Part shown: in pieces, positions 26,382-35,309 of the stretch
Position numbering within the stretch: position 1 is the stretch's first letter
How the letters are laid out: each line of letters opens with the position of its first letter
Assembly (NCBI RefSeq): GCF_011082085.1
Contig: NZ_CP041063.1
Location: forward strand, 558,001 to 622,000
DNA from: Bacillus sp. Cs-700
GTDB taxonomy: Bacteria; Bacillota; Bacilli; Bacillales; Guptibacillaceae
DNA length: 64,000 nt
Direction of reading: 5' to 3'
Notes under the pieces: model-generated
Seen by the model: only the letters and a program-made list of their open reading frames with translations
What the model was told of the DNA's origin: nothing
Database searches by the model: none
Position numbers and translations under genes: made by a program

Positions 26382-27203
26382 ATGTACAAAAAGATCATAC
26401 CTTTATTATTGCCAGGATTACTGCTTCTCGGAGCATGTAACGCAAATAACAACGATGAAGAAGCGTTAAATATAAATAAAACAAGCGCGCCTACAGAGGG
26501 AATACAACGGATAAACAGTGGTCAATTGACAATTGATCCTAACTCCTATAGTACAGAGACACCAAGTGCAAAATTCCCTCATGGGGAAATGGTTCAAGAT
26601 GGGCAATTTGAATTTAATGAAGTTCTTCCAGGTGTAGATCCGCGAGAATATTTACCTGAAGGCTTCCCAGAGCAATATGGCATTGGCGGCAAAGAGGAAC
26701 AACAGCGTCAACAAAAGATGAGACCAGATCAAAATACTGGTCAAGCCCAGCCAAATGAAAATGCTGCTCCTGAGCAGGAAGAAGCTAATAAAGAAAAATC
26801 ACCTACTTCTGAGCCATCAGGTGAAATTACAAAAGAGATTAAACAGGTTATCGACTTAACAAACGCTGAACGAAAAAAACAAGGACTATCTCCACTAAAA
26901 GCTATGCCATCATTAAGTGATGTTGCTCAGGAAAAATCACGAGACATGCAGCAAAAAAATTACTTTTCCCATACAAGTCCCACTTATGGTTCTCCATTTG
27001 ACATGATGAGGGATTTCGGTGTTGACTTTAACACGGCTGGTGAAAATATTGCTCAGGGACAACAAACTCCCGAAGCCGTTGTTGATGCCTGGATGAAGAG
27101 TGAAGGTCATCGAAAAAACATCATGAACAGCAGTTTTACTCACATCGGGGTGGGACTTGCACAAGATGGACATTATTGGACGCAAATGTTTATCGGAAAA
27201 TAA
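26382..27203 (+). CDS. CAP (SCP/PR-1)-domain lipoprotein, YkwD-like
   Basis: The 273-residue precursor starts with a lysine-tagged hydrophobic signal ending in LLLLGAC, a lipobox with Cys19, so it should be anchored to the outer face of the membrane. A polar, Gln/Glu/Pro-rich linker (about 120-165) follows, then a C-terminal CAP domain from about residue 170: LTNAERKKQGLSPL, SRDMQQKNYFSHTSP, AGENIAQGQ and the closing HIGVGLAQDGHYWTQMF. ATG 26382 is set by AAAGGAGGG directly upstream and by the signal peptide. YkwD-type proteins are common in spore-formers; their biochemical role is unclear. Confidence 0.88.
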   Translation: MYKKIIPLLLPGLLLLGACNANNNDEEALNINKTSAPTEGIQRINSGQLTIDPNSYSTETPSAKFPHGEMVQDGQFEFNEVLPGVDPREYLPEGFPEQYGIGGKEEQQRQQKMRPDQNTGQAQPNENAAPEQEEANKEKSPTSEPSGEITKEIKQVIDLTNAERKKQGLSPLKAMPSLSDVAQEKSRDMQQKNYFSHTSPTYGSPFDMMRDFGVDFNTAGENIAQGQQTPEAVVDAWMKSEGHRKNIMNSSFTHIGVGLAQDGHYWTQMFIGK

Positions 27204-27214
27204 TGATTACAAAG

Positions 27215-27240
27215 AAAAGGGTCACATTTGTGGCTCTTTT
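27215..27240 (+). terminator. Terminator-like hairpin after CAP lipoprotein
   Basis: AAAAGGGTCACA (27215-27226) pairs with TGTGGCTCTTTT (27229-27240) using two G-U pairs, with a short T tail. Confidence 0.65.
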
Positions 27241-27310
27241 CACTTTTCTAGATAAATATTTAGAAAATACATGAAGAAGAAGGAAGTGGATTCATTTTGT
27301 CGAATCAAGA

Positions 27311-27326
27311 TACTAACCGGTTAGTA
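27311..27326. promoter_or_regulatory. Perfect 16-bp palindrome, operator of the acyl-CoA dehydrogenase/MaoC operon
   Basis: TACTAACCGGTTAGTA is fully self-complementary and sits 44 nt before the first gene of the operon, in the promoter or early leader region. Palindromes of this size and composition are typical of TetR-family regulators, which often control acyl-CoA catabolic genes. No TetR gene lies next to it. Confidence 0.65.
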
Positions 27327-27369
27327 AGTATATGGTTTATCAAAATCGAGTTACAAGGAGAGATTACGT

Positions 27370-28545
27370 ATGGATTTACGATTAACTGACGAACAAGTAA
27401 TGGTGCAAAAAACAATTCGAAAATTTGTAGAGAACGAATTAATTCCATTAGAAAATGATGTGCTTCGTAATGAACGAGCAGGAAAGCCAGGGATTTCTGC
27501 CGAAAAAATGGAAGAGCTTCAGCAAAAAGCAAAAAAAGCAGGGTTTTGGGGAATTAATACGCCTGAGGAATATGGTGGGGCTAACCTTGGTCAAATGATG
27601 CTTGCGATCGTGATGATGGAAGTTTCTAAAACGTTTGTCCCGTTCCGCTTCGGTGGATCAGCTGATAATATCCTTTATTACGCAAATGAAGAACAGAAAG
27701 AAAAGTATCTTTTACCAACGATTAATGGGGAAAAGAAATCTTGTTTTGCGATGACAGAGCCTGGTGCAGGTTCTGATACGCGTAATATTAAAATGACAGC
27801 CGTACGTGATGGGGATGAATGGGTTCTTAACGGTGAAAAAACGTTTATTACTGGTGGAAATGAAGCTGATTTTGTCATGGTGATTGCGATTACAGATAAA
27901 GAAAAGCATGCCGCAACAGGTAGAGACGGAGTTACTTGCTTTATCGCAGACCGCGAGATGGGTTGGAAGTCTGAATACATTCACACAATGGGAGAATGGG
28001 GACCGGCAGGATTAGTGTTTGATAATGTAAGGGTACCAAATCAGAATATTTTAGGTGAAGTTGATGGCGGTTACAATCTCGGTCTGGAATGGATTGGTTT
28101 TGCGCGTTGGATCGTGGGTGCAACAGCTGTCGGAGCTGGTGAACGGTTACTTAAAATGGCGATTGACTACGCGAATGAAAGAGAAACGTTTGGTAAACCA
28201 ATTGCAGAACGTCAGGCAATCCAATGGCAAATCGCAGATTCTGCTGTTGAGATTGAAGCTGCTAAATGGCTCGTTTTAAACGCTGCTTATACGCTCGATG
28301 AAGGAAAAGACAATCGACAGCTCGCTTCCATGGCTAAGCTCTATGGTTCAAACATGGGCAATCGCGTTGTTGATCGTGTCTTGCAAATTCATGGAGGAAT
28401 GGGATATACAAAGGAGTTACCAATCGAGCGCTGGTATCGTGAAGCGCGTCTTTGGAGGATCTATGATGGGACAGACGAAATTCAACGCTTAATCATTGCT
28501 CGAAACCTCTTGAAAGGACATGTAAAGGTAGGACAATACGCTTAG
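27370..28545 (+). CDS. Acyl-CoA dehydrogenase
   Basis: This FAD enzyme of 391 residues introduces the alpha-beta double bond in an acyl-CoA. The first signature is CFAMTEPGAGSDTRN, the flavin-contact region is GEKTFITGGNEADF, and the catalytic base lies in the RIYDGTDEIQRLIIARN stretch. The loop reads Asp-Gly-Thr-Asp-Glu rather than Glu-Gly-Thr as in the two other dehydrogenases in this window. It is the first gene of a three-gene operon with two hot-dog dehydratases, behind a palindromic operator. Substrate chain type is not evident. The binding site is AAGGAGAG. Confidence 0.88.
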   Translation: MDLRLTDEQVMVQKTIRKFVENELIPLENDVLRNERAGKPGISAEKMEELQQKAKKAGFWGINTPEEYGGANLGQMMLAIVMMEVSKTFVPFRFGGSADNILYYANEEQKEKYLLPTINGEKKSCFAMTEPGAGSDTRNIKMTAVRDGDEWVLNGEKTFITGGNEADFVMVIAITDKEKHAATGRDGVTCFIADREMGWKSEYIHTMGEWGPAGLVFDNVRVPNQNILGEVDGGYNLGLEWIGFARWIVGATAVGAGERLLKMAIDYANERETFGKPIAERQAIQWQIADSAVEIEAAKWLVLNAAYTLDEGKDNRQLASMAKLYGSNMGNRVVDRVLQIHGGMGYTKELPIERWYREARLWRIYDGTDEIQRLIIARNLLKGHVKVGQYA

Positions 28546-28556
28546 GAGGGTGTTTT

Positions 28557-29006
28557 ATGTTTGAATCACTAATTGGTACACGATCAACTCCTGTAAAGAA
28601 TATCGTGGAACGCGGCTCTTTGAAAGCGTTCTCAAAATCGATTGGGGATGAATCACCACTTTATCTTGATGAGTCAATTGGGAAACGCTCAAGATATGGA
28701 GAAAACATTGCACCGCCTACATATCCTCGAGTGTTTGATTATGGAGAAATTCAAGGCTTCGACTTGCCTAATGTTGGATTGATTCATGGAAAGCAATCTT
28801 TCCACTATAAGCGTCCGCTTTTGGTAGGGGAAACCGTCATGTGTTCCACTTCTCTTGAAGAATATTATGAGCGCCATGGAAAGAGTGGTTTACTCGGATT
28901 TCTTTTATTAAAGCGATATGGAGAAGAGCCAGGAGGAAAACTGATTTTTACAGAAGAGCAGGTAGTGATTATTACTGAAGCTGTAAGAGAGGGGATGAGC
29001 TCTTGA
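28557..29006 (+). CDS. FAS1-like dehydratase domain (MaoC N-terminal-type) protein
   Basis: The protein has 149 residues with the hot-dog fold of the MaoC_dehydrat_N family: an initial LIGTRSTPVKNIVERGSLKAFSKS-type region, the APPTYPRVF strand and the GLIHGKQSFHYKRPLLVGETV core. In such systems this half lacks the complete hydratase-2 motif and pairs with the catalytic MaoC half encoded by the next gene, with which it overlaps by 4 nt (TTGA). The pair probably hydrates enoyl-CoA made by the upstream dehydrogenase. Pairing is inferred from overlap and family knowledge. Confidence 0.8.
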   Translation: MFESLIGTRSTPVKNIVERGSLKAFSKSIGDESPLYLDESIGKRSRYGENIAPPTYPRVFDYGEIQGFDLPNVGLIHGKQSFHYKRPLLVGETVMCSTSLEEYYERHGKSGLLGFLLLKRYGEEPGGKLIFTEEQVVIITEAVREGMSS

Positions 29007-29401
29007 ACATAGTAGAAGAATTTAGAATTGGAACTCCATTGGAAATCAAGCTCACCCCAGTCTCTAGGTTAGATCTGATCAAATATGCAGGCGCATCGGG
29101 GGATTTCAATCCAATTCATACGATTGATGAAGAAGCTACTAAAGCAGGACTTCCTGGTATTATTGCACATGGGATGTGGACAATGGGTAACTTAGCGAAA
29201 TTGTTCACGCCATACTATGAAGAGGTCTTTCTTGAAGATTATTCTGTTTCCTTCAAAGGAATGGTTTTCTTAAATGATGTGCTTACACTAAAAGCTACTC
29301 TCGTATCGATCCAGAACGATCGTTATTATTTTGATGTGGCTGCACTTAATCAGAAAAATGAACCAGTTGTCAAAGGCGCTGCCGTTTTAAAAAGGTTTTA
29401 A
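29003..29401 (+). CDS. MaoC-family (R)-specific enoyl-CoA hydratase
   Basis: This 132-residue hot-dog protein carries the hydratase-2 motif YAGASGDFNPIH, with catalytic Asp and His, followed by IIAHGMWTMGNLAK and a C-terminal core strand. It should hydrate trans-2-enoyl-CoA, most likely as a heterodimer with the product of the upstream overlapping gene. The start is TTG at 29003 inside the upstream stop (TTGA overlap), with GAGAGGGG 8 nt before it. It is the last gene of the operon, followed by a strong terminator. Confidence 0.85.
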   Translation: MNIVEEFRIGTPLEIKLTPVSRLDLIKYAGASGDFNPIHTIDEEATKAGLPGIIAHGMWTMGNLAKLFTPYYEEVFLEDYSVSFKGMVFLNDVLTLKATLVSIQNDRYYFDVAALNQKNEPVVKGAAVLKRF

Positions 29402-29417
29402 TCAAATAAACGCGCAC

Positions 29418-29449
29418 AAACGAACCTTTATAGGTTCGTTTCTTTTTTT
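29418..29449 (+). terminator. Rho-independent terminator after the acyl-CoA dehydrogenase/MaoC operon
   Basis: AAACGAACC (29418-29426) pairs perfectly with GGTTCGTTT (29433-29441), followed by CTTTTTTT. Confidence 0.9.
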
Positions 29450-29555
29450 GTTCTTTATTAAATTCAATTTATCTCGAAACTTATTTTATTCCAAATCGTA
29501 GAAGAAGAGAGAGGAAGATACATACTTACCACTAATAGGAAAGGATGATGAACAG

Positions 29556-31118
29556 ATGATGGAATTTATCGGGTTAATAATTTCCGGTGTTATTTTGTTT
29601 TTATTACTTTTGGCAGGCGGTATCGGATTTTTCATTTTTAAAAGGCGTTATAAAACTGCCTCCTCTAATCAGGCGCTGATAATCACAGGGCCAAAATTAG
29701 GGGACGCAGAGAAAGATAATCGCATTTTCGTCGATGACAATGGTCGTAGTATGAAGATCGTACGTGGTGGCGGTATTCGATTAAAGTTGTTTCAAACAAG
29801 TACGCCGATCGACCTTACCTCCTTTCAACTAGAAATTGCTTCACCAAAAGCCTATACATCAGAAGGCGTTCCGATTCGAGCAACAAGTGTCGCAGAAATC
29901 AGCATAGGCAGTAGACTTGAAATTGTTGCGAATTATGCAGAGAAATTTCTAGGAAAACCACAAAAAGAGAAAGAGCGTGAATTAAAAGAGGTTCTTGAAG
30001 GTCATCTTCGAGCCATCATTTCATCACTTACAGTTGATGAAATCTACAAAGATTTTAATTCGGTCAATAAAAAAGTTAAGAATATTGCTGAAGAAGATCT
30101 CAAGAACCTAGGGTTTGAAATTACTTCTTTTGCTCTAAAAGAATTAAAGGATGATGATGAAGAGAACGGATATTTAGAAGCTCTAGGACGTCCACGTATT
30201 GCAGAAGCTAGAAAAGATGCCGATATTGCAGAGGCTAACGCCAGACGTGAAACCCGTATGCACAAAGCGAAAACGGACCAAGAATCAGAAGAAGATGAAA
30301 TAAGACGTCAGATTGAGATCGCTCGTTCTCAAAAAGACAAAGATGTGAAGGAAGCGGAGTACAAAGCTGAAATTGAACAAGGAAGGGCGCGTTCTGAGCA
30401 GTCCTATAACCTTGAGCAAGCAAGACTTAATCAGAAGGTGAAAGAAGAAGAGATGCAGGTTCAATTCATTGAACGACAGCGCCAGGTCGAATTAGAACTA
30501 GAAGAACAAAAGCGAAGAAAAACGCAAGCTGATTCGAATGCCTACGATATTCGAGCAAATGCTGAAGCTGAAGCGGAACGCGATCGCATCGATGGACAAA
30601 CAAAAGCAGAAATTGAAAAGCAAAAAGGGTTGGCTGAAGCTGAAGTGATTCGTGAACGAGGTCGTGCTGAAGCTGAAGCGAAAGAACTAATGGCTCAGGC
30701 AATGGAGAAATATGGCGATGCTGCGATTATTGAAATGCTTGTCGACATGTTACCGAAATATGCGCATGAAATTGCTCAGCCACTGTCTCAAATTTCTGAG
30801 ATGAAAGTCATTGATATGGGTGGAGGTAAAGGTTCCACTCAGATTACAGACAATGTAACAAAAACAATGACAGGTCTTCAGGCAAGTCTAAAAGAATCAA
30901 CTGGAATGGATTTAAAAGCTATGCTTGAGAGCTTTGTCTCAAGAGGACATCACAATTCTTTCGATAAAAAAGCTTATCCTACAGAAGAAGATGAGAGCAC
31001 CGATTCAGGAATGGAAGAAGACGCTTTTGAAAGCGAAGTAGCCTCAGCATATGAAGAAGAATTGGAAGAAGAAAGAACAGAACGTCCTGAAAATGAAGAA
31101 AACGAACAAAAAGAATAA
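29556..31118 (+). CDS. floT: Flotillin-like protein FloT (YuaG-like)
   Basis: The 520-residue protein has an N-terminal membrane hairpin (about residues 4-26), an SPFH/band-7 domain (about 30-190) and a long heptad, Glu/Ala/Arg-rich coiled coil (about 200-390) with the repeated AEAE pattern of flotillins. A conserved GDAAIIEMLVDMLPKYA segment follows, then an acidic tail. FloT organises membrane microdomains and affects fluidity and signalling. In B. subtilis it is preceded by yuaF (NfeD-like); here there is no such gene, and it appears monocistronic between two terminators. The start may be either of the tandem ATG codons at 29556 and 29559. Confidence 0.9.
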   Translation: MMEFIGLIISGVILFLLLLAGGIGFFIFKRRYKTASSNQALIITGPKLGDAEKDNRIFVDDNGRSMKIVRGGGIRLKLFQTSTPIDLTSFQLEIASPKAYTSEGVPIRATSVAEISIGSRLEIVANYAEKFLGKPQKEKERELKEVLEGHLRAIISSLTVDEIYKDFNSVNKKVKNIAEEDLKNLGFEITSFALKELKDDDEENGYLEALGRPRIAEARKDADIAEANARRETRMHKAKTDQESEEDEIRRQIEIARSQKDKDVKEAEYKAEIEQGRARSEQSYNLEQARLNQKVKEEEMQVQFIERQRQVELELEEQKRRKTQADSNAYDIRANAEAEAERDRIDGQTKAEIEKQKGLAEAEVIRERGRAEAEAKELMAQAMEKYGDAAIIEMLVDMLPKYAHEIAQPLSQISEMKVIDMGGGKGSTQITDNVTKTMTGLQASLKESTGMDLKAMLESFVSRGHHNSFDKKAYPTEEDESTDSGMEEDAFESEVASAYEEELEEERTERPENEENEQKE

Positions 31119-31127
31119 CATATGAAG

Positions 31128-31153
31128 AAAGCCTGGCTCAGTCCAGGCTTTTT
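31128..31153 (+). terminator. Rho-independent terminator after floT
   Basis: AAAGCCTGG (31128-31136) pairs with CCAGGCTTT (31143-31151) around CTCAGT, with T residues after the stem. Confidence 0.85.
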
Positions 31154-31263
31154 AATTTGAAAGCGTGGAGAACGTTGATTGACGCTTTTTATAGAATAGT
31201 GGTAAAGTGATGTTGTTGTTATCAGAAAAGTTTAAATTTTACATGTGAATGGAGGACTGTCTC

Positions 31264-32652
31264 ATGAATATCATATCTATACTAGCCACCTTTCTTGATG
31301 ATGATCAGATTAGCGTAAATGCCACCGTGTTAGAGCAGCATAGTAAAGACGAATCTTATCATACGCCACATGATCCAGACGTGGTCGTTTTTCCAAAAAC
31401 GACAGAAGAAGTTAGTAAAATTTTAAAGGTAGCGAACGAAAATCGAATACCGATTGTTCCGTTTGGACTCGGCTCAAGCCTAGAGGGTCATGTGATTCCT
31501 TATCAAGGTGGAATCTCTATCGATTTCCAATTAATGAACAAAGTTCTTGAGGTACGACCAGAGGATTTTCTCGTACGGGTGCAGCCCGGTGTCACGCGTT
31601 CACAATTAAATAAAGAATTAAAAAAGCACGGCTTATTTTTCACCGTTGATCCAGGTGCAGATGCCACACTAGGTGGAATGGCCTCAACTAATGCAAGTGG
31701 AACCACCTCTGTTCGGTATGGGGTCATGCGAGATCAAGTTCGTGATATGGAAGTTGTCCTTGCAGATGGTAGGGTTATACATACTGGAAGCAAAACAGCA
31801 AAATCGTCATCTGGTTATCACCTGAATGGGCTTTTCGTTGGTTCAGAAGGGACGCTCGGAACATTTACAGAACTAACTCTCAATGTCTATGGGATTCCAG
31901 AAGCCACCCTTGCAGGCAGGATCGTTTTTCCAACAATTGAGCAAGCGGTTTCAACCGTTACAAATATCCTTCATGCTGCGATACCAGTCGCAAGAATTGA
32001 ACTGGTCGATGCGCGTTCCGTTCAACAAGTGAACAAAACAAATGAAACGAACTACATTGAAAAGCCAACATTATTTATCGAGTTTCACGGAAATGAAGCT
32101 GGACTGAATCAAGATGTTGCGTTTGCTAAAAGCATTGCTGAAGACAACCAGTGTGAGGAGTTTATTTTCGAACATGATACGAAGAAACGAGCTCTTTTAT
32201 GGGAGGCTCGACACAACCTCGCATACTCGTTCAGTCATGGATCTCCAGGTAAAAAGATGATGGTAACAGACGTCTGCGTCCCCATTTCAGAGCTTACCGG
32301 TGCGATAACAGACGCAAGGAAAGCAATCGAAACTTACGGATTAGATGGTGCCCTTCTCGGTCATGTGGGAGATGGAAACTACCATGCCATCGTCATGATC
32401 AATCCTAATGACCCGATTGAGCTTGAGAAAGCCACAAAGCTAAATCAACACCTTGTTCACTATGCGCTCGAGCGAGGAGGCACATGTACGGGAGAACATG
32501 GGGTAGGTACAGGGAAAGCTCAATATCAACAAAAAGAACATGGAGCTGCTTTAGATGTCATGTTAGCAGTTAAACACACTCTTGATCCGAACGGCATTAT
32601 GAACCCAGGTAAAATATTTGCTATTGATAAAGAACAGTCTTCCATTATCTGA
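31264..32652 (+). CDS. FAD-linked 2-hydroxyacid oxidase (GlcD / D-lactate dehydrogenase type)
   Basis: This 462-residue flavoprotein has the FAD_binding_4 (PCMH) domain, seen in VVVFPKTTEEVSKIL, VPFGLGSSLEG, DPGADATLGGMASTNASG and a terminal HVGDGNYHAI. The C-terminal FAD oxidase domain ends with TGEHGVGTGK. It oxidises a D-2-hydroxyacid such as glycolate or D-lactate and passes electrons to the respiratory chain or a partner. ATG 31264 is chosen because GGAGG (31252-31256) lies 7 nt upstream; the ATG at 31249 overlaps that site. It is 20 nt upstream of a sigma-54 activator gene and probably co-transcribed with it. The exact substrate is unresolved. Confidence 0.85.
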   Translation: MNIISILATFLDDDQISVNATVLEQHSKDESYHTPHDPDVVVFPKTTEEVSKILKVANENRIPIVPFGLGSSLEGHVIPYQGGISIDFQLMNKVLEVRPEDFLVRVQPGVTRSQLNKELKKHGLFFTVDPGADATLGGMASTNASGTTSVRYGVMRDQVRDMEVVLADGRVIHTGSKTAKSSSGYHLNGLFVGSEGTLGTFTELTLNVYGIPEATLAGRIVFPTIEQAVSTVTNILHAAIPVARIELVDARSVQQVNKTNETNYIEKPTLFIEFHGNEAGLNQDVAFAKSIAEDNQCEEFIFEHDTKKRALLWEARHNLAYSFSHGSPGKKMMVTDVCVPISELTGAITDARKAIETYGLDGALLGHVGDGNYHAIVMINPNDPIELEKATKLNQHLVHYALERGGTCTGEHGVGTGKAQYQQKEHGAALDVMLAVKHTLDPNGIMNPGKIFAIDKEQSSII

Positions 32653-32672
32653 TTATTTTTGAGGTGACCGCT

Positions 32673-34310
32673 TTGGACTTATCGACTATTTCTCAACTGT
32701 CTTTTCCTGCTTTCATTTCAAAAAACGGAATCATTTTTTCAACAAATGACGCTTTTCGCTCCATCATAAACGATGCTGAAGAACAACCAGTTGAAGAGAT
32801 TTTTGACAGCATAGAAGAACACGAAACATTTACTATAACCCAGTACAAGGACACACGAATGTTGTTCATTACGGATCAAAAAGATCAGTTCGTTTATTAT
32901 ATTGGGAAAGAAAACACTCATTTCTCTGATCTCGAAAAACAGGTAACAGAACTTGAGAAACTCAACAGGGAATTGGATTCAATTATCGATAATTCCTATG
33001 ACGGAATTTATATTACCGATAACAAAGGAATCACATTGAAAACCAATACAGCGATTGAACGACTAACTGGAATCCCAAAGGAATATTACATTGGAAAAAA
33101 TGTTGATCGTCTCGTCAATAGGGGCATATTAAAAGATTCCGTAACAAAAAAAGTACTGAAACAACGCCGAACTGTATCAGTCGTACAGAATAATTTCGAA
33201 GGAAAAGAAACGTTGATTACCGGTAGCCCAATCTTTAACAATAAAGGTGATATTGAAAAGGTGATCACGAACATACGAGATCTTTCTGAATTAAATAGAC
33301 TTATATCTGAGTTGAATAGTGTTCAAAAAAAGAATGCCGAATATGAAAAAGAACTTGAGCTGTTAAAAGGATATTCAAACTCAGGGATTATTATTGAGAG
33401 TGAAACCATGAAAGAACTTTATGAAACAGGTACTAGAATCGCAAATTTTGATGCAACTGTTCTTATATTGGGTGAAACAGGTGTAGGAAAAGATGTTCTT
33501 GCTCGATTTATCTATTCAAAAAGCAAGAGAGCTTCAACCGGAGACTTTATTAAAGTAAATTGCGGTGCTATACCACAAGATCTAATTGAATCAGAGCTCT
33601 TCGGCTATGAAAGTGGCGCATTTACTGGCGCGAATCGCAATGGTAAGCCTGGGATGTTTGAAATGGCAGATAACGGGGTCCTATTTCTAGATGAAGTAGG
33701 TGAACTCCCATTAAAAACTCAAGTGAAATTACTCCAGGTTATTCAAGATAATACCATTCAACGCATAGGTGCTACGAAACTGAAAAAGGTTAATGTGCGA
33801 ATTATTGCTGCAACCAATCGCAACCTCCTCCATATGGTAAAAGAACAGGAATTCAGAGAGGATTTATTTTATCGCCTTAATGTCATTCCTCTCTCTATTC
33901 CTCCATTAAGAGAGAGAAGAGATGATATTCTACCATTAATCCAGTTCTTCCTAAACCGAACGAATTTAAAATATAACCTTGATAAGCATTTAAAAGCGGA
34001 CCTTAAAAATTCTCTTTATGAATTGGATTGGAAAGGGAATGTAAGAGAAATGGCTAATTTAATTGAACGAATGGTATTAACCACTTCTAAGCGTGCGATA
34101 TCTCATGATCACCTTCCTGACGAATATCAAAAGGAAAGAGCAGATCCTCATATTCACACCCTTAAAGAAGCCGTTGAAATAACAGAACGTAACGTTTTAG
34201 AAAATGCCTATTCAAAATACAAAAGCACATATGAAATTTCTCGAGTTTTAAATACCAGTCAGCCAACAATTGTCAGAAAACTTAAGAAATATCAAATTGG
34301 ACGATCATAA
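32673..34310 (+). CDS. PAS-containing sigma-54-dependent transcriptional activator
   Basis: The protein has about 545 residues. A variable N-terminal sensor (about 1-85) precedes a PAS domain (about 95-215, with DNSYDGIYITDNKG). The central AAA+ domain has Walker A GETGVGKD near 266, the sigma-54 contact loop ESGAFTGA near 315 and Walker B VLFLDEVGE near 336. The C-terminal helix-turn-helix ends in NTSQPTIVRKLKKY, of TyrR-like type. TTG 32673 is preferred because GAGGTG sits 6 nt upstream; a GTG at 32664 is the alternative. Two -24/-12 promoters lie immediately downstream, so this is their likely activator, perhaps sensing a carboxylic acid or acyl-CoA through PAS. Confidence 0.92.
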   Translation: MDLSTISQLSFPAFISKNGIIFSTNDAFRSIINDAEEQPVEEIFDSIEEHETFTITQYKDTRMLFITDQKDQFVYYIGKENTHFSDLEKQVTELEKLNRELDSIIDNSYDGIYITDNKGITLKTNTAIERLTGIPKEYYIGKNVDRLVNRGILKDSVTKKVLKQRRTVSVVQNNFEGKETLITGSPIFNNKGDIEKVITNIRDLSELNRLISELNSVQKKNAEYEKELELLKGYSNSGIIIESETMKELYETGTRIANFDATVLILGETGVGKDVLARFIYSKSKRASTGDFIKVNCGAIPQDLIESELFGYESGAFTGANRNGKPGMFEMADNGVLFLDEVGELPLKTQVKLLQVIQDNTIQRIGATKLKKVNVRIIAATNRNLLHMVKEQEFREDLFYRLNVIPLSIPPLRERRDDILPLIQFFLNRTNLKYNLDKHLKADLKNSLYELDWKGNVREMANLIERMVLTTSKRAISHDHLPDEYQKERADPHIHTLKEAVEITERNVLENAYSKYKSTYEISRVLNTSQPTIVRKLKKYQIGRS

Positions 34311-34325
34311 CTTTTTAAATGCCAC

Positions 34326-34350
34326 AACTCGCCTCTGGCGAGTTTTTTTA
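34326..34350 (+). terminator. Rho-independent terminator after the sigma-54 activator gene
   Basis: AACTCGCC (34326-34333) pairs perfectly with GGCGAGTT (34337-34344) around TCT, followed by a T-run that abuts the next -24 box. Confidence 0.9.
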
Positions 34351-34351
34351 T

Positions 34352-34367
34352 TGGCATCAAACTTGCA
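34352..34367 (+). promoter_or_regulatory. Sigma-54 (-24/-12) promoter of the ketopantoate reductase-like gene
   Basis: TGGCATCAAACTTGCA contains the invariant GG (34353-34354) and GC (34365-34366) with exactly 10 nt between them, as required for sigma-54. The gene starts 29 nt after the GC pair. Confidence 0.88.
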
Positions 34368-34394
34368 ATATTTAAGGGAAAGGAGGAAGAGACT

Positions 34395-35309
34395 ATGAAA
34401 ATCGGAATTGCTGGAACAGGAGCAGTTGGTGGTTATATTGGTGGCATGCTAGCCATTGCAAATCACGAGGTTGTATTTTTATCCAGAGGACCTAACTTGC
34501 TCAGGATGCAAGAACGGGGGTTAAAAATAAAAAGCCCCGTAGATGAAGTAATCATTCATAAGGAGTTTACACATTCACTGGATACATTTAGCGATGTGGA
34601 TCTCATCATATTAAGTGTCAAATCAAACGATACAATCAATATGGCTAGACAGTTGCGCCAACATATATCTTCTAGTACTCCCGTTCTTATTATGCAAAAC
34701 GGAGTCAGTAATGAAGAAATTGCAATGGAATATTTCGATCTTACTTGCCTATATACAGCTGCAGTATATTTAACATCCAAAATGTCAGAACCAGGTATCA
34801 TCGAGATGGCAGGTAAACCAAGATTAACTATAGGGTCATTAGACTCTGGACATGTAGATGAAGCAAAATCTCTCACTCATTTGTTTAATGAAGCAGGAAT
34901 TCAATCGAAAACATCATTCAATATTATGCGAGCTAAATGGAAGAAATTGTTGTGGAATGTAACATTTAATCCTCTTTCAGCCTATGCAGGTGTCACAGTG
35001 GGACAAATCATTGATCAACCAGAACTGCGTGATATAGCTGAGAGTGCTTTAGTGGAAGGGATGAAAATAGCGAGTCATAAAGGTTTTTCTTTTCAGAATG
35101 AGCTGATCAATCAAATATTCATAGGGGCAAAAAATGCAGATAATCACTATACAAGCATGCTCCAAGATCGACTAAGCGGAAAACAACTCGAGATTGAATC
35201 GATATGTGGGTACTTTTTGAAAGAAGCGACTAAGCGAGGTGTTTCAATCCCAGTTATTCAATCACTCTATAACAATTTAGCAACATTAGATAAGAGAGCT
35301 CTCCGATAA
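34395..35309 (+). CDS. Ketopantoate reductase (2-dehydropantoate 2-reductase, PanE/ApbA) family protein
   Basis: This 304-residue NADPH-dependent oxidoreductase has the N-terminal Rossmann motif IGIAGTGAVGGYIGG, the LSVKSNDT strand, the conserved catalytic lysine in RAKWKKLLWNVTFNPLSA and an all-helical C-terminal domain. The family reduces 2-oxoacids; the pantothenate enzyme is only one member. Transcription from a dedicated sigma-54 promoter beside a catabolic operon argues for a role in degrading a hydroxy- or oxoacid rather than vitamin synthesis. That functional reading is inference. The binding site is AAAGGAGGAAG. Confidence 0.8.
   Translation: MKIGIAGTGAVGGYIGGMLAIANHEVVFLSRGPNLLRMQERGLKIKSPVDEVIIHKEFTHSLDTFSDVDLIILSVKSNDTINMARQLRQHISSSTPVLIMQNGVSNEEIAMEYFDLTCLYTAAVYLTSKMSEPGIIEMAGKPRLTIGSLDSGHVDEAKSLTHLFNEAGIQSKTSFNIMRAKWKKLLWNVTFNPLSAYAGVTVGQIIDQPELRDIAESALVEGMKIASHKGFSFQNELINQIFIGAKNADNHYTSMLQDRLSGKQLEIESICGYFLKEATKRGVSIPVIQSLYNNLATLDKRALR

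Noticed and set aside
31185-31263. Third sigma-54 promoter before the GlcD-like gene
   Set aside because: A TGG triplet is present, but no GC follows at the required 10-nt distance.
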